From the NCBI RefSeq assembly GCF_900110855.1, contig NZ_FOFA01000005.1:124001-188000 (forward strand): DNA of 64,000 nucleotides. The letters run 5' to 3'. The translations under genes and the position numbers were made by a program. Origin of the DNA: Microlunatus flavus (GTDB lineage: Bacteria; Actinomycetota; Actinomycetes; Propionibacteriales; Propionibacteriaceae). Below the pieces are notes generated by a model. The model saw only the letters and a list, made by a program, of their open reading frames with translations, was not told where the DNA came from and did not search any database. Positions 1 through 8,024 of the stretch are shown here, in pieces; positions within the stretch are counted from its first letter, which is position 1; each line of letters begins with the position of its first letter.

Positions 1-3000
1 TCGTCGCTCAGCACGATCTTCGTGTACGCCAGCAGGACGGCCAGCTCCGGCGAGGTCAGGCCGCGGTTCTTGGCCCGGCGGGCGTCGAGGGCCTCCTCGT
101 CGGGCAGGAACTCGATCTCGCGGTCGAGCAGCCCGTGCTCCTCCAGCCGGTCGACCCACTCGCCGTGCACGCGGGCCATCGAGGGGGCCTGCACCTCGGC
201 GGTGGCGAGGGCGAGGTTCTGCGACACGTTGTGGGCGAGCACGAGGTGCGCCACGTCGTCGGTCATCGACGCCAGCAGCGTGTTGCGCCCCTCGAGGGTC
301 AGGCTCCCCTCCTCGACCGCCGGCGCGAGGAGGATCTTGATGTTGACCTCGTGGTCGGAGGTGTCCACCCCGGCCGAGTTGTCGATGAAGTCGGTGTTGA
401 TCTTGCCGCCGCACGTCGCGTACTCGATGCGGCCGAGCTGGGTGAGCCCGAGGTTGCCGCCCTCCCCCACGCAGCGCGCCCGCACCTGGGCGCCGTTGAC
501 CCGGAGCCCGTCGTTCGCCTTGTCGCCGGCGGCGGAGTCGGGCTCGGAGGCGGCCTTGACGTAGGTGCCGATGCCGCCGTTCCACAGCAGGTCGACGGGC
601 GCCTGGAGCGCCGCGTGGATCAGGGCGGTCGGGTCGAGCGCACGCACGTCGCGACCGAGCCCGAGGGCCCGGCGCATCGGCTCGGTCACGGTGATCGACT
701 TCAGGCTGCGCGGGAAGACGCCGCCGCCCTCCGAGATCAGCGAGGGGTCGTAGTCGGCCCAGCTCGACCGGGCGAGGCCGAACAGCCGGCGCCGCTCGGC
801 GAAGCTCGTCGCCGGGTCGGGGTCGGGGTCGACGAACACGTGGCGGTGGTCGAAGGCGCACACGAGCCGGAGGTGCTCCGAGAGCAGCATCCCGTTGCCG
901 AACACGTCGCCGCTCATGTCGCCGATGCCGACGACGGTGAACTCGTCGGCGTCGGGGTCGATGCCGAGCTCGCGGAAGTGGCGCCGCACCGACTCCCACG
1001 CGCCGCGGGCCGTGATGCCCATCGCCTTGTGGTCGTAGCCCGCCGAGCCCCCGGAGGCGAAGGCGTCGCCCAGCCAGAAGCCCTCCTCCAGCGCGATCCC
1101 GTTCGCGATGTCGGAGAAGGTCGCGGTCCCCTTGTCGGCGGCCACGACGAGGTACGGGTCGTCGCCGTCGTGCCGCACCACGCCGGGCGGCGGGACGACC
1201 TGCTGCGCCCCGGCCGTGCCGACGAGGTTGTCGGTGACGTCGAGCAGGCTGGTGATGAAGATCCGGTAGCAGGCGACGCCCTCGGCGAGCCAGGCGTCGC
1301 GATCCGTGGCCGGGTCGGGCAGCTGGCGCGGCACGAACCCGCCCTTGGCGCCGGTCGGCACGATGACGGTGTTCTTGACGGTCTGCGCCTTGACCAGCCC
1401 GAGGATCTCGGTGCGGAAGTCCTCGGCCCGGTCCGACCACCGCAGCCCGCCGCGCGCCACCAGCCCGAAGCGCAGGTGGACGCCCTCGACGCGGGGCGAG
1501 TGGACGAAGATCTCGAACGCCGGGCGCGGCTCGGGCAGGTCCGGCACCTCGCGCGAGCGGAGCTTGAGCGCCAGCGCCGCGCGACCCGGACGGTAGAAGT
1601 TCGTGCGGACGAGCGCCCGCAGGACCGCCAGGAACGAGCGGATGATCTTGTCCTGGTCCAGGCTCGACACGTCGTCGAGCGCGGACTCGACCGCGGTCCC
1701 GAGCTCAGCCGCGCGGGCGGTGCGCTCCGCGGTGCTCAGGTCCAGGGCGGGGTCGAAGCGGACGGCGAAGAGGTCGACGAGCTGGCGGGCGACGCCGGTG
1801 TTCGCCGCGAGGGCCTGCGCCATGTAGGTCTGGCTGTAGGACACGCCGGCCTGGCGCAGGTAGTGCCCGACCGCGCGCAGCACGCTCACCTCGCGCCAGC
1901 CCAGCCCGGCGCTCATCACCAGGGCGCCGTAGGCGTCGGACTCCGCCTCGCCGCGGTAGGCGGCCCTGAAGGCGTCGGCGAACCGCTGCCGCGCCGGCTC
2001 GTCCCAGTCGCGCGCGACGGCCTCCGCGCCGCCCGGCACCGACAGGCCGAAGTCGTAGATCCAGGCGCGCTGCGCGTCGCCGGCGTCGAGCTCGTACGGC
2101 CGCTCGTCGATCACGTCGACGCCGAGCCGCGTCAGGTGCGGCAGCAGCTGCGACAGCGACAGCGACACGTCGCGGCGGAAGATCTTGAGCCGCAGGTCGG
2201 CCTCGTCGGCGGGGCGGCCGGGCAGCCGGTCGGGCGCGTACAGCGTGAGCGTCATGTCCGCGCCGGTCTCGAGGTCGGCCAGCGCACCGAGGTCCAGGCG
2301 TCCCTGACGCGGGGTGTAGTCCTCCTTGTAGCCCTCGGGCAGGGCGCGCAGGAGGCTGCCGAGCCGGTCGGCCGCCGGCGTGCCGGTGAGCAGGTCGGCG
2401 AACTCGTCGTCCCAGGTGCGGGTGGCCGCGGTGAGCTCGCGCTCCAGCGCCCTCAGGTCGACGACGTCGCCGAGGTCGTCCAGCGCCTGCCGCGACGGCA
2501 TCCGCACGACCACGTGGAGCCGCGCCAGGACGGCGTCGGTGACCCGGGCGCTGTCGTCGATGCTGGCCCCGCCCAGCCGGTCGAGCAGGATCTGCTCCAT
2601 CCGGCGGCGCACCGTTCCCGTGTACCGGTCACGCGGCAGGTAGACCAGGCACGACACGAAGCGCCCGTACGGGTCGGCACGGGCGAAGACGCGGACCTGG
2701 CGGCGCTCCTTGAGGTGGGCGATGCGCTCGACGGTCTCGGCGAGCTCGGGCAGCGGGGTCTGGAAGAGCTCGTCGCGCGGGTAGGTCTCGAGCGTGTCGA
2801 CGATCGCCTTGCCGCCGTGGCTGGCGAGGTCGTAGCCGGAGCGCGCGATCACCCCCTCCGCCTTCTGGCGCAGCACGGGGACGCGCATCACGCTCTCGGA
2901 GTAGGCGGTCGTGGAGAAGAGGCCGAGGAAGCGGTGCTCCCCGACGACCTCGCCGCGGGCGTCGAAGCGGCGCACCCCGATGTAGTCGAGGTAGGCGGGC

Positions 3001-3950
3001 CGGTGCACGCGCGAGCGGGTGTCGCCCTTGGTCACCACGAGCAGCGCCGGCCGGCCGTCGACCCGCGGGAGCGCGGAGAAGGTGCCCGACCCGTCCTCGT
3101 GGCGCAGGATCCCCAACGCGGTGCCCGGGACGGGGACGTACGCCGCGTCGTCGCCGGTGCTGACCAGGTCGTAGTCCTGCGCGCCGAGGAACGTGAAGTG
3201 GCGCGCGGTCAGCCAGTCGAGCAGCTCGCGGGCCTGGTCGGCGTCGCCGCCGGAACCGCCGCGCCGGCCGCTCGCGACCTCGTCGCCGAGCTCGGCGGAG
3301 ACCGCCACGGCGCGGCGGGCCATCGAGCTCCAGTCCGCGACGGCGACGCCGACGAGGTCGAGGACCTCGTGCACGCCCTGCTCGAGCTCGTCACCGGCGA
3401 CCGCCTCCGAGCCGAGCCGGGCCGGCGGGAGCAGCTCGAGGTGCATCCACGACTCGTGCAGCGTCTCGGGCTCCTGCGCGGCCTGCGCCGAGCGCAGCAG
3501 CTGCCGCAGCCGGCCGGAACCGTCGCGCAGCACGAGGAACTGCGGGTGGAACACCTCGCGGATCGTCCAGCCCTGGCGCAGGACCTCCATGGTCACCGAG
3601 TCGACGAGGAACGGCAGGTCGTCGGTGACGACCTGCAGGACCGTCGCTCCGCCGACGCCACCCGCACCGCGGGGGCCGACGACCCGGACGACGTCCTGGC
3701 CGGGCTCGCGGACCATCGCCGCGCGGTAGTGGCTCTCGACGACCGACAGCAGGTCCTCGACCGTGCGGTCCTCGAGGTCGGCGGGGTCGACGTGGCGGAA
3801 GTAGTGCCACATGAAGGTCGCGACGGCCTCGGGGTCCTGCCCGAGCTCGCGCGCCACGTCGCGCCCGGCGGCGGCGACCGCCGCGATCTTGTCGGTCTTG
3901 TCCTGCTCGAGCCCGACCTCGTACGTCGTCACCACACCATCCGTTCTCAC
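1..3950 (-). CDS. gdh: NAD-specific glutamate dehydrogenase, large type (N-terminal ~1,316 residues; 3' end outside window)
   Basis: This is the large (about 1,600-residue) bacterial NAD-glutamate dehydrogenase family, which deaminates glutamate to 2-oxoglutarate and ammonia in the cytoplasm. The frame stays open from about 3950 down to base 1, so roughly the last 300 residues are missing. Seen: a long regulatory N-terminal half, then near residue 860 the catalytic block VKNTVIVPTGAKGGFV with the substrate-binding Lys, preceded by RGGLRWSDR. Further on come DMSGDVFGNGM and a stretch containing GEGGNLG and KINTDFIDNS, as expected for the dehydrogenase core. The start is uncertain: GTG at 3950, 3935 or 3932 are all in frame and none has a clear ribosome site. 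It is transcribed away from the DUF2505 gene. The + strand frame over the same DNA (135-3989) is antisense noise. Confidence 0.95.
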   Translation of the reverse strand, partial: MRTDGVVTTYEVGLEQDKTDKIAAVAAAGRDVARELGQDPEAVATFMWHYFRHVDPADLEDRTVEDLLSVVESHYRAAMVREPGQDVVRVVGPRGAGGVGGATVLQVVTDDLPFLVDSVTMEVLRQGWTIREVFHPQFLVLRDGSGRLRQLLRSAQAAQEPETLHESWMHLELLPPARLGSEAVAGDELEQGVHEVLDLVGVAVADWSSMARRAVAVSAELGDEVASGRRGGSGGDADQARELLDWLTARHFTFLGAQDYDLVSTGDDAAYVPVPGTALGILRHEDGSGTFSALPRVDGRPALLVVTKGDTRSRVHRPAYLDYIGVRRFDARGEVVGEHRFLGLFSTTAYSESVMRVPVLRQKAEGVIARSGYDLASHGGKAIVDTLETYPRDELFQTPLPELAETVERIAHLKERRQVRVFARADPYGRFVSCLVYLPRDRYTGTVRRRMEQILLDRLGGASIDDSARVTDAVLARLHVVVRMPSRQALDDLGDVVDLRALERELTAATRTWDDEFADLLTGTPAADRLGSLLRALPEGYKEDYTPRQGRLDLGALADLETGADMTLTLYAPDRLPGRPADEADLRLKIFRRDVSLSLSQLLPHLTRLGVDVIDERPYELDAGDAQRAWIYDFGLSVPGGAEAVARDWDEPARQRFADAFRAAYRGEAESDAYGALVMSAGLGWREVSVLRAVGHYLRQAGVSYSQTYMAQALAANTGVARQLVDLFAVRFDPALDLSTAERTARAAELGTAVESALDDVSSLDQDKIIRSFLAVLRALVRTNFYRPGRAALALKLRSREVPDLPEPRPAFEIFVHSPRVEGVHLRFGLVARGGLRWSDRAEDFRTEILGLVKAQTVKNTVIVPTGAKGGFVPRQLPDPATDRDAWLAEGVACYRIFITSLLDVTDNLVGTAGAQQVVPPPGVVRHDGDDPYLVVAADKGTATFSDIANGIALEEGFWLGDAFASGGSAGYDHKAMGITARGAWESVRRHFRELGIDPDADEFTVVGIGDMSGDVFGNGMLLSEHLRLVCAFDHRHVFVDPDPDPATSFAERRRLFGLARSSWADYDPSLISEGGGVFPRSLKSITVTEPMRRALGLGRDVRALDPTALIHAALQAPVDLLWNGGIGTYVKAASEPDSAAGDKANDGLRVNGAQVRARCVGEGGNLGLTQLGRIEYATCGGKINTDFIDNSAGVDTSDHEVNIKILLAPAVEEGSLTLEGRNTLLASMTDDVAHLVLAHNVSQNLALATAEVQAPSMARVHGEWVDRLEEHGLLDREIEFLPDEEALDARRAKNRGLTSPELAVLLAYTKIVLSD

Positions 3951-4003
3951 CGCGTCGCCGCACCTCGTCGTGCCGCCCGTCCACGTTAGCCCGACCTGGT
4001 TGG

Positions 4004-4495
4004 ATGACGGCCATGGACATCTCGACCGACCTCGACTTCGCCGCCGACCCGGCCACCGTCTACGCGATGATGCTGGACCGCGGCTACCAGGAGCAGGTCT
4101 GCGTCGACAGCGAGTCGCGCCGCTGGGAGGTCGAGGTCACCCCGCCGCGCACCTGGACCTCGCGCACCCTGGCCGCGCCGGAGTCGGCCGCGCGGTTCAC
4201 CGGGTCCGAGCTGACGATCCTCGAGGACACCACCTGGGGCGAGGCCGGACCGGACGGCTCGCGGGACGCGCGCCTCGCGCTCACGGTCGACAAGCAGCCG
4301 GTGTCGCTGAACGGCAACCTCCGCCTGGCGCCGGGCGGCCGGGGCACGACCGTCCGCCTCACCGGCGAGCTGAAGGTCAACGTCCCCCTGCTCGGCCGAA
4401 AGCTCGAGCAGGCGGCCGCGCCGGCCGTCCTGGCCGGGTTCCGCACGCAGCAGCGCGCGGGCGACAAGTGGCTCTCGGAGCACCCGCGGGGCTGA
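4004..4495 (+). CDS. DUF2505 family protein
   Basis: The 163-residue product matches the actinobacterial DUF2505 family, which resembles START/polyketide-cyclase-fold ligand-binding proteins. The N-terminus (MDISTDLDFAADPATVYAMM) and the C-terminal helix (LLGRKLEQAAAPAVLAGFRTQ) are the characteristic ends of the family. It has no signal peptide or membrane segment, so it should be cytosolic. The first ATG at 4004 is taken, but a second in-frame ATG at 4013 begins the conserved part and could be the real start. The stop lies 3 bp from the convergent Ku gene. The ligand and role of this family are unknown to me. Confidence 0.85.
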   Translation: MTAMDISTDLDFAADPATVYAMMLDRGYQEQVCVDSESRRWEVEVTPPRTWTSRTLAAPESAARFTGSELTILEDTTWGEAGPDGSRDARLALTVDKQPVSLNGNLRLAPGGRGTTVRLTGELKVNVPLLGRKLEQAAAPAVLAGFRTQQRAGDKWLSEHPRG

Positions 4496-4498
4496 GGC

Positions 4499-5302
4499 TC
4501 ACCCGGCCTTCGCGGCACCTTCCGCGCGGCGCTTCTTGGCCGCCTCGACGGACGCGCGCAGGGCGGCGACGAGGTCGACCACCTCGGCCTCCTGGGGAGC
4601 CTCGGTCTGCTCGGGCAGCGCGACGCCGGCGGCCTTGCTCTGCACGACCTCCTCCAGCGCCTCGCGGTAGGCGTCGGTGTACTCCTCGGGGTGGAAGTCG
4701 CCCGACAGCGCCTCGATGAACGACTGCGCCATCGTCACCTCGGCGTCGGACACCGACACCGACTCCGGCGGAGCCGCGAACTCGCCGGAACGCAGCTCGT
4801 CGGGCCAGAGCATCGTGTGCATGACGAGCAGCCCGTCGCGCGGTCGCACCAGGGCCAGCGCCTCGCGCGAGCGCAGCGCGACCTTGACCAGCGCGCACTG
4901 GCCGGTCTTGACCAGCGCGTCGCGCAGCAGGACGTAGGGCTTGGTGCCCGGACCGTCGGCCTGCATGAAGTAGGTCTTGTTGAAGTACGTCGGGTCGACC
5001 TCGTCCTCCGCGACGAACTGCACGACCTCGACGGCCTTGGTCGTCGCGAGCGGGAGGTTGTCGAAGTCGTCCTTCTCGAGGATGACCATGCGACCGTCGG
5101 GCAGCTCGTAGCCCTTGGCGATCTCCGCGTACGGGATCTCCTCGCCGTCGATCTCGCAGACGCGGCGGTACTTGATCCGGCCCCCGTCGGAGGAGTGGAC
5201 CTGCCGGAAGGCGATGTCCTTCTCCTCCGTGGCCGAGTAGAGCTTCACCGGGATGGTGACGAGGCCGAAGGAGATCGCGCCCTTCCAGATCGAGCGTGGC
5301 AT
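4499..5302 (-). CDS. ku: Ku protein, bacterial non-homologous end joining
   Basis: The product (267 residues) is a prokaryotic Ku homodimer subunit. It begins MPRSIWKGAISFGLVTIPVKL, the near-invariant Ku N-terminus, and carries the beta-barrel core signatures CEIDGEEI, AKGYEL and YFNKTYFM within the first 130 residues. Ku encircles broken DNA ends and recruits LigD. Length is normal for a minimal Ku. The last 20 residues form a short Lys/Arg/Ala-rich tail (AAKKRRAEGAAKAG), as in Ku proteins with a basic C-terminal extension. No ligD is present within the window, so the partner must lie elsewhere. The ATG at 5302 is 23 bp downstream of the stop of the DHFR-fold reductase gene on the same strand, so the two may be co-transcribed. 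Confidence 0.97.
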   Translation of the reverse strand: MPRSIWKGAISFGLVTIPVKLYSATEEKDIAFRQVHSSDGGRIKYRRVCEIDGEEIPYAEIAKGYELPDGRMVILEKDDFDNLPLATTKAVEVVQFVAEDEVDPTYFNKTYFMQADGPGTKPYVLLRDALVKTGQCALVKVALRSREALALVRPRDGLLVMHTMLWPDELRSGEFAAPPESVSVSDAEVTMAQSFIEALSGDFHPEEYTDAYREALEEVVQSKAAGVALPEQTEAPQEAEVVDLVAALRASVEAAKKRRAEGAAKAG

Positions 5303-5325
5303 GCGACCAGTCTCCCCCAGCCCGT

Positions 5326-5874
5326 TCAGCCGGCGGCAGGCCCGTAGACGAGGTGCACGACGCCGTTCTCGTACGGGGTCGCGCTCAGCAGCGCGAGCGG
5401 GGTCTGCGGGGTGCCCTGCGGGATCAGGTACGGGCCCTCGCCCAGCCCCACCGGGTAGACGAAGAGGTGCAGCTCGTCGACCAGGCCGTCGGCCAGCAGG
5501 CCGCGTACGAGCGTGCCGCTGCCGCTGACGTACAGGTCGCCGTCGACCTCCTCCTTGAGCGCCGCGATCCGTGCCGGGTCGTAGGGCAGGACCGTCGCCG
5601 GGCCCCAGGAGGGTTGGGTGAGGGTCGCCGACACCACGTACTTGCGCGAGTCGTTGAAGAACGGCGCACCCGGGTCATCCTCCACGGTGCGCTGCGACCA
5701 CGCCGGCCCGAACATCTCGTACGTCACCCGACCGAGCAGCAGCGCCCCGGCGCCGCGGGTCAGCGCCGCGGTGTCCTCGACCTGGGCGTCGGTCCAGGGA
5801 TAGGCGGCCGTCCACATCGGCACCCCCACCGACCCGTCGACGGTCGTGAACTCGTGGACCTTGATCTTGCCCAT
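5326..5874 (-). CDS. Dihydrofolate reductase family (RibD C-terminal-like) protein
   Basis: The product (182 residues) belongs to the DHFR/RibD-C superfamily. It starts MGKIKVHEFTTVDGSVG and shows GALLLGRVTYEMFGPAW, SRKYVVSATL and GDLYVSGSGTLVRGLLADGLVDELHLFVYPV, the NADPH-fold landmarks of these small reductases. Members are usually annotated as dihydrofolate reductase family proteins. Few have been assayed, and the substrate cannot be told from sequence. ATG at 5874 is chosen because the homology begins there and AGGGAG lies a few bases upstream. The frame is open further upstream, but that part has no recognisable content. Confidence 0.9.
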   Translation of the reverse strand: MGKIKVHEFTTVDGSVGVPMWTAAYPWTDAQVEDTAALTRGAGALLLGRVTYEMFGPAWSQRTVEDDPGAPFFNDSRKYVVSATLTQPSWGPATVLPYDPARIAALKEEVDGDLYVSGSGTLVRGLLADGLVDELHLFVYPVGLGEGPYLIPQGTPQTPLALLSATPYENGVVHLVYGPAAG

Positions 5875-6018
5875 CAGGGACTCCCTAGGTGAGGTTCGGT
5901 GGAGCAGAGCAGCGACGTCGGTCAGACCATGCCCGACGCCGGGACTCATCGCGCACGAGCCCTCTGATCGCCACGGCTGGTCCTGCCGTGCCGGAACTGT
6001 CAGTGGTCTCGGGCAGAA

Positions 6019-6034
6019 TCGTTCGTATGTTCGA
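6019..6034. promoter_or_regulatory. LexA (SOS)-box-like element over the start codon of the DUF222/HNH gene
   Basis: TCGTTCGTATGTTCGA matches the actinobacterial/mycobacterial SOS box TCGAAC-N4-GTTCGA at 10 of 12 defined bases; the left half has TTC for AAC. It covers the ATG at 6027. SOS boxes near the start are known for several DUF222/13E12-type genes in mycobacteria. With two mismatches this is only a candidate. Confidence 0.35.
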
Positions 6035-7535
6035 TCCGGCGGTGGAGGTGGCGACGGCGGCGCAGCTGGCCGAGCGCATCGCCGACGCCCACGCTCGCCT
6101 GGTGGAGGCCGAGTGCGAGGAGCTCGTGCTCGCCGCCGCCTGGGCCGACGCGCACTACCTCGACCCGGACGGGACGCGGCAGCACGAGTTCGCGCCGGTC
6201 GTCGAGCGGTCCGTCGCCTGGGGCGGCGACGGCTGCCCGCCGGTGTCGGAGCACTGCGCGCTCGAGCTGGGCGCACTGCGCGGGACCGGCGCCACGACCG
6301 CTCGGATGCTGATCACCGACGCCCTCGACGTCCGCCACCGCCTGCCCCGGCTCTGGGCGCTCGTCCGTGCCGGTTCCGTGCGGCAGTGGCAGGCCCGGGC
6401 GGTCGCCCAGGCGACGCACGCGCTGAGCTGGGACCAGGCGGTCGCGGTCGACGCGCGCCTGTCCGGGTTCCTGCCGCTGCTGCCGTGGCCGCGATTCCGC
6501 CGGCTGCTCACCGCCGCCGTCCTCGACGCGGACCCGGAGGCCGCACGAGAGCGCGCGGAGGCGGCCGCCACCTCGGTCGGCGTCTGGGCGTTCGAGGGCG
6601 AGCACGGGCTCAAGACGCTCGTCGCGAAGGCCTCCTCGGGCGACGTGACCTGGTTCCTGGCCGTGGTCGACCGCATCGCCGGCATCCTCGCCCTCGAGGG
6701 CGACCGCGGAACCGCGGATGTCCGTCGGGCCAAGGCCGTCGGCGTCCTCGCCCAGCCCGCCCGCGCGCTCGCGCTGCTCGTGGCCCACGCCGGGGACGAG
6801 GACCGTCGCACGAGTGAGCCGAGGCCGGCCGACCCGGACGACGAGCCCGACCCGCGGCCCGACCCCTCCCTGGACCTGCGGGTTCCGGCCGTCCTGGGCG
6901 CGGGCCGCGACGGAGGAGCACTCGACGACGCCACCCTCGCCCGCCTCGCCCGGGCGGCCAGACCGCGGGTGGTCCTGCACCTGCACCTCTCCGACGCGAC
7001 CCTCCGCTCGGGCGAGGGGCTCGTCCGGCCGGAGCACGGCGACGCGCTCACCCTGGCGCAGCTGCGCGAGTGGCTCGTCGACACCGGGTGCAGCGTGACC
7101 GTCCGTCCCGTGGTCGACCCGGTGGCAACTGCGGCGGTCGACGCGTACGAGGTCCCCGGCCGGCTGCGCGACGCCCTCGTGCTGCGCCACCCGGTCGACG
7201 TCTTCCCGTTCGGGCAGGCGACGAGCCGGACGCTCGACGCCGACCACACGGTGCCCTTCGTCCCGCTCGACCGGGGCGGGCCACCGGGGCAGACCGGGCT
7301 GCACAACCTGGGCCCGCTGACCCGCCGCCACCACCGCGCCGTGACCGCCGGGCGGTGGCGAAGACGGCAGCCCGTCGCGGGAACCTACCTCTTCCGGTCC
7401 CCGACCGGCTTCGTCTTCGCCGTGACCAACCAGGGCACGCTCCGCCTGGGGCGCAGCGCGTTCACCGACGCCCTGTGGGACCTGGCGGCGTCCGCGGGCA
7501 CCTGGGAGGAGGCGCGCCTGTCGGTGGCCGCCTGA
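6027..7535 (+). CDS. DUF222 domain-containing HNH endonuclease-like protein
   Basis: A 502-residue protein of the DUF222/HNH (13E12-repeat-like) family, abundant in actinobacteria. The N-terminal ~300 residues are the helical DUF222 region (ADAHARLVEAECEELVLAAAWADAH, RLPRLWALVRAGSVRQWQAR). A variable Asp/Pro-rich stretch follows (RPADPDDEPDPRPDP), then near residues 400-435 the HNH nuclease motif: LDADHTVPF, then GLHNLGPLTRRHHR. It probably acts on DNA in the cytoplasm. ATG at 6027 is preferred because family members start MFD; 46 upstream codons are open but uninformative. A weak CAGAAT sits 7 bp upstream of the ATG and there is no Shine-Dalgarno, so the transcript may be leaderless. It lies divergent to the DHFR-like gene. 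Confidence 0.9.
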   Translation: MFDPAVEVATAAQLAERIADAHARLVEAECEELVLAAAWADAHYLDPDGTRQHEFAPVVERSVAWGGDGCPPVSEHCALELGALRGTGATTARMLITDALDVRHRLPRLWALVRAGSVRQWQARAVAQATHALSWDQAVAVDARLSGFLPLLPWPRFRRLLTAAVLDADPEAARERAEAAATSVGVWAFEGEHGLKTLVAKASSGDVTWFLAVVDRIAGILALEGDRGTADVRRAKAVGVLAQPARALALLVAHAGDEDRRTSEPRPADPDDEPDPRPDPSLDLRVPAVLGAGRDGGALDDATLARLARAARPRVVLHLHLSDATLRSGEGLVRPEHGDALTLAQLREWLVDTGCSVTVRPVVDPVATAAVDAYEVPGRLRDALVLRHPVDVFPFGQATSRTLDADHTVPFVPLDRGGPPGQTGLHNLGPLTRRHHRAVTAGRWRRRQPVAGTYLFRSPTGFVFAVTNQGTLRLGRSAFTDALWDLAASAGTWEEARLSVAA

Positions 7536-7551
7536 TCCATACCGTCAGGCG
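7529..7551. terminator. Small inverted repeat shared by two convergent genes
   Basis: CGCCTGA and TCAGGCG form a perfect 7-bp stem around a 9-base loop. Each arm contains or abuts the TGA stop of one of the two convergent genes ending at 7535 and 7545. There is no T-tract, so at best it is a weak bidirectional terminator. Confidence 0.3.
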
Positions 7552-8024
7552 AGGACGGAGTCGAGCTCCTCGGGGGCGTACCAGAGCAGGTCCCAGCGGT
7601 CGACGAGACCGACCACGTCCTCGTCGTCAGCGACCTCGGCGAGGGTCCGCCCGGCGACCAGCCGGCGCACCTCGGCGAGGTCGGCGGCCGCGTCGGGCTC
7701 GTCGCCGAACAGCGCCGTGACCTGGCCCCAGCGCAGCCCTCGGACCTCGGTCGTGCCGAAGTCGTCGCCGGACGCCCGCACCTGGCCGGCGTCGAGGTCG
7801 ACGGCCAGGACGAGCCGGGGACCGGCGTCGTCGAGCAGCGCGGCGAGACCCGCGTAGCCGAGCGCGACGAAGCCGGCCTCCTCGTCGTCGGAGGCGCCGA
7901 GGCCGTGCGCCTCGCGCAGCGCGGGCCCGGCCGCGTACGCGGTGAGGAGGCCGGGCTCCTCGCCGTCACGCAGCCAGCGGGCCGCTTCGGGCGGCAGCGG
8001 GACGAAGGCGGGCACGGTGCTCAT
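7545..8024 (-). CDS. DUF6912-like hypothetical protein
   Basis: A 159-residue soluble acidic protein. The pattern LLTAYAAGPALREAHGL near the N-terminus and the ending VDRWDLLWYAPEELDSVLA resemble the actinobacterial family I know as DUF6912 (about 160 residues, ending in a LLWYA-x-EE motif). That assignment is from memory and is moderate. The ATG overlaps the stop of the upstream WS/DGAT gene by 4 bp (ATGA at 8021-8024), so translation is coupled. No catalytic motif or membrane segment is visible and the function is unknown. Confidence 0.75.
   Translation of the reverse strand: MSTVPAFVPLPPEAARWLRDGEEPGLLTAYAAGPALREAHGLGASDDEEAGFVALGYAGLAALLDDAGPRLVLAVDLDAGQVRASGDDFGTTEVRGLRWGQVTALFGDEPDAAADLAEVRRLVAGRTLAEVADDEDVVGLVDRWDLLWYAPEELDSVLA

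Noticed and set aside
135-3989. 1,284-codon open frame on the + strand
   Set aside because: Lies antisense to the NAD-glutamate dehydrogenase gene; its His/Arg/Val/Glu-rich, low-complexity product is typical of the complementary frame of high-GC genes.
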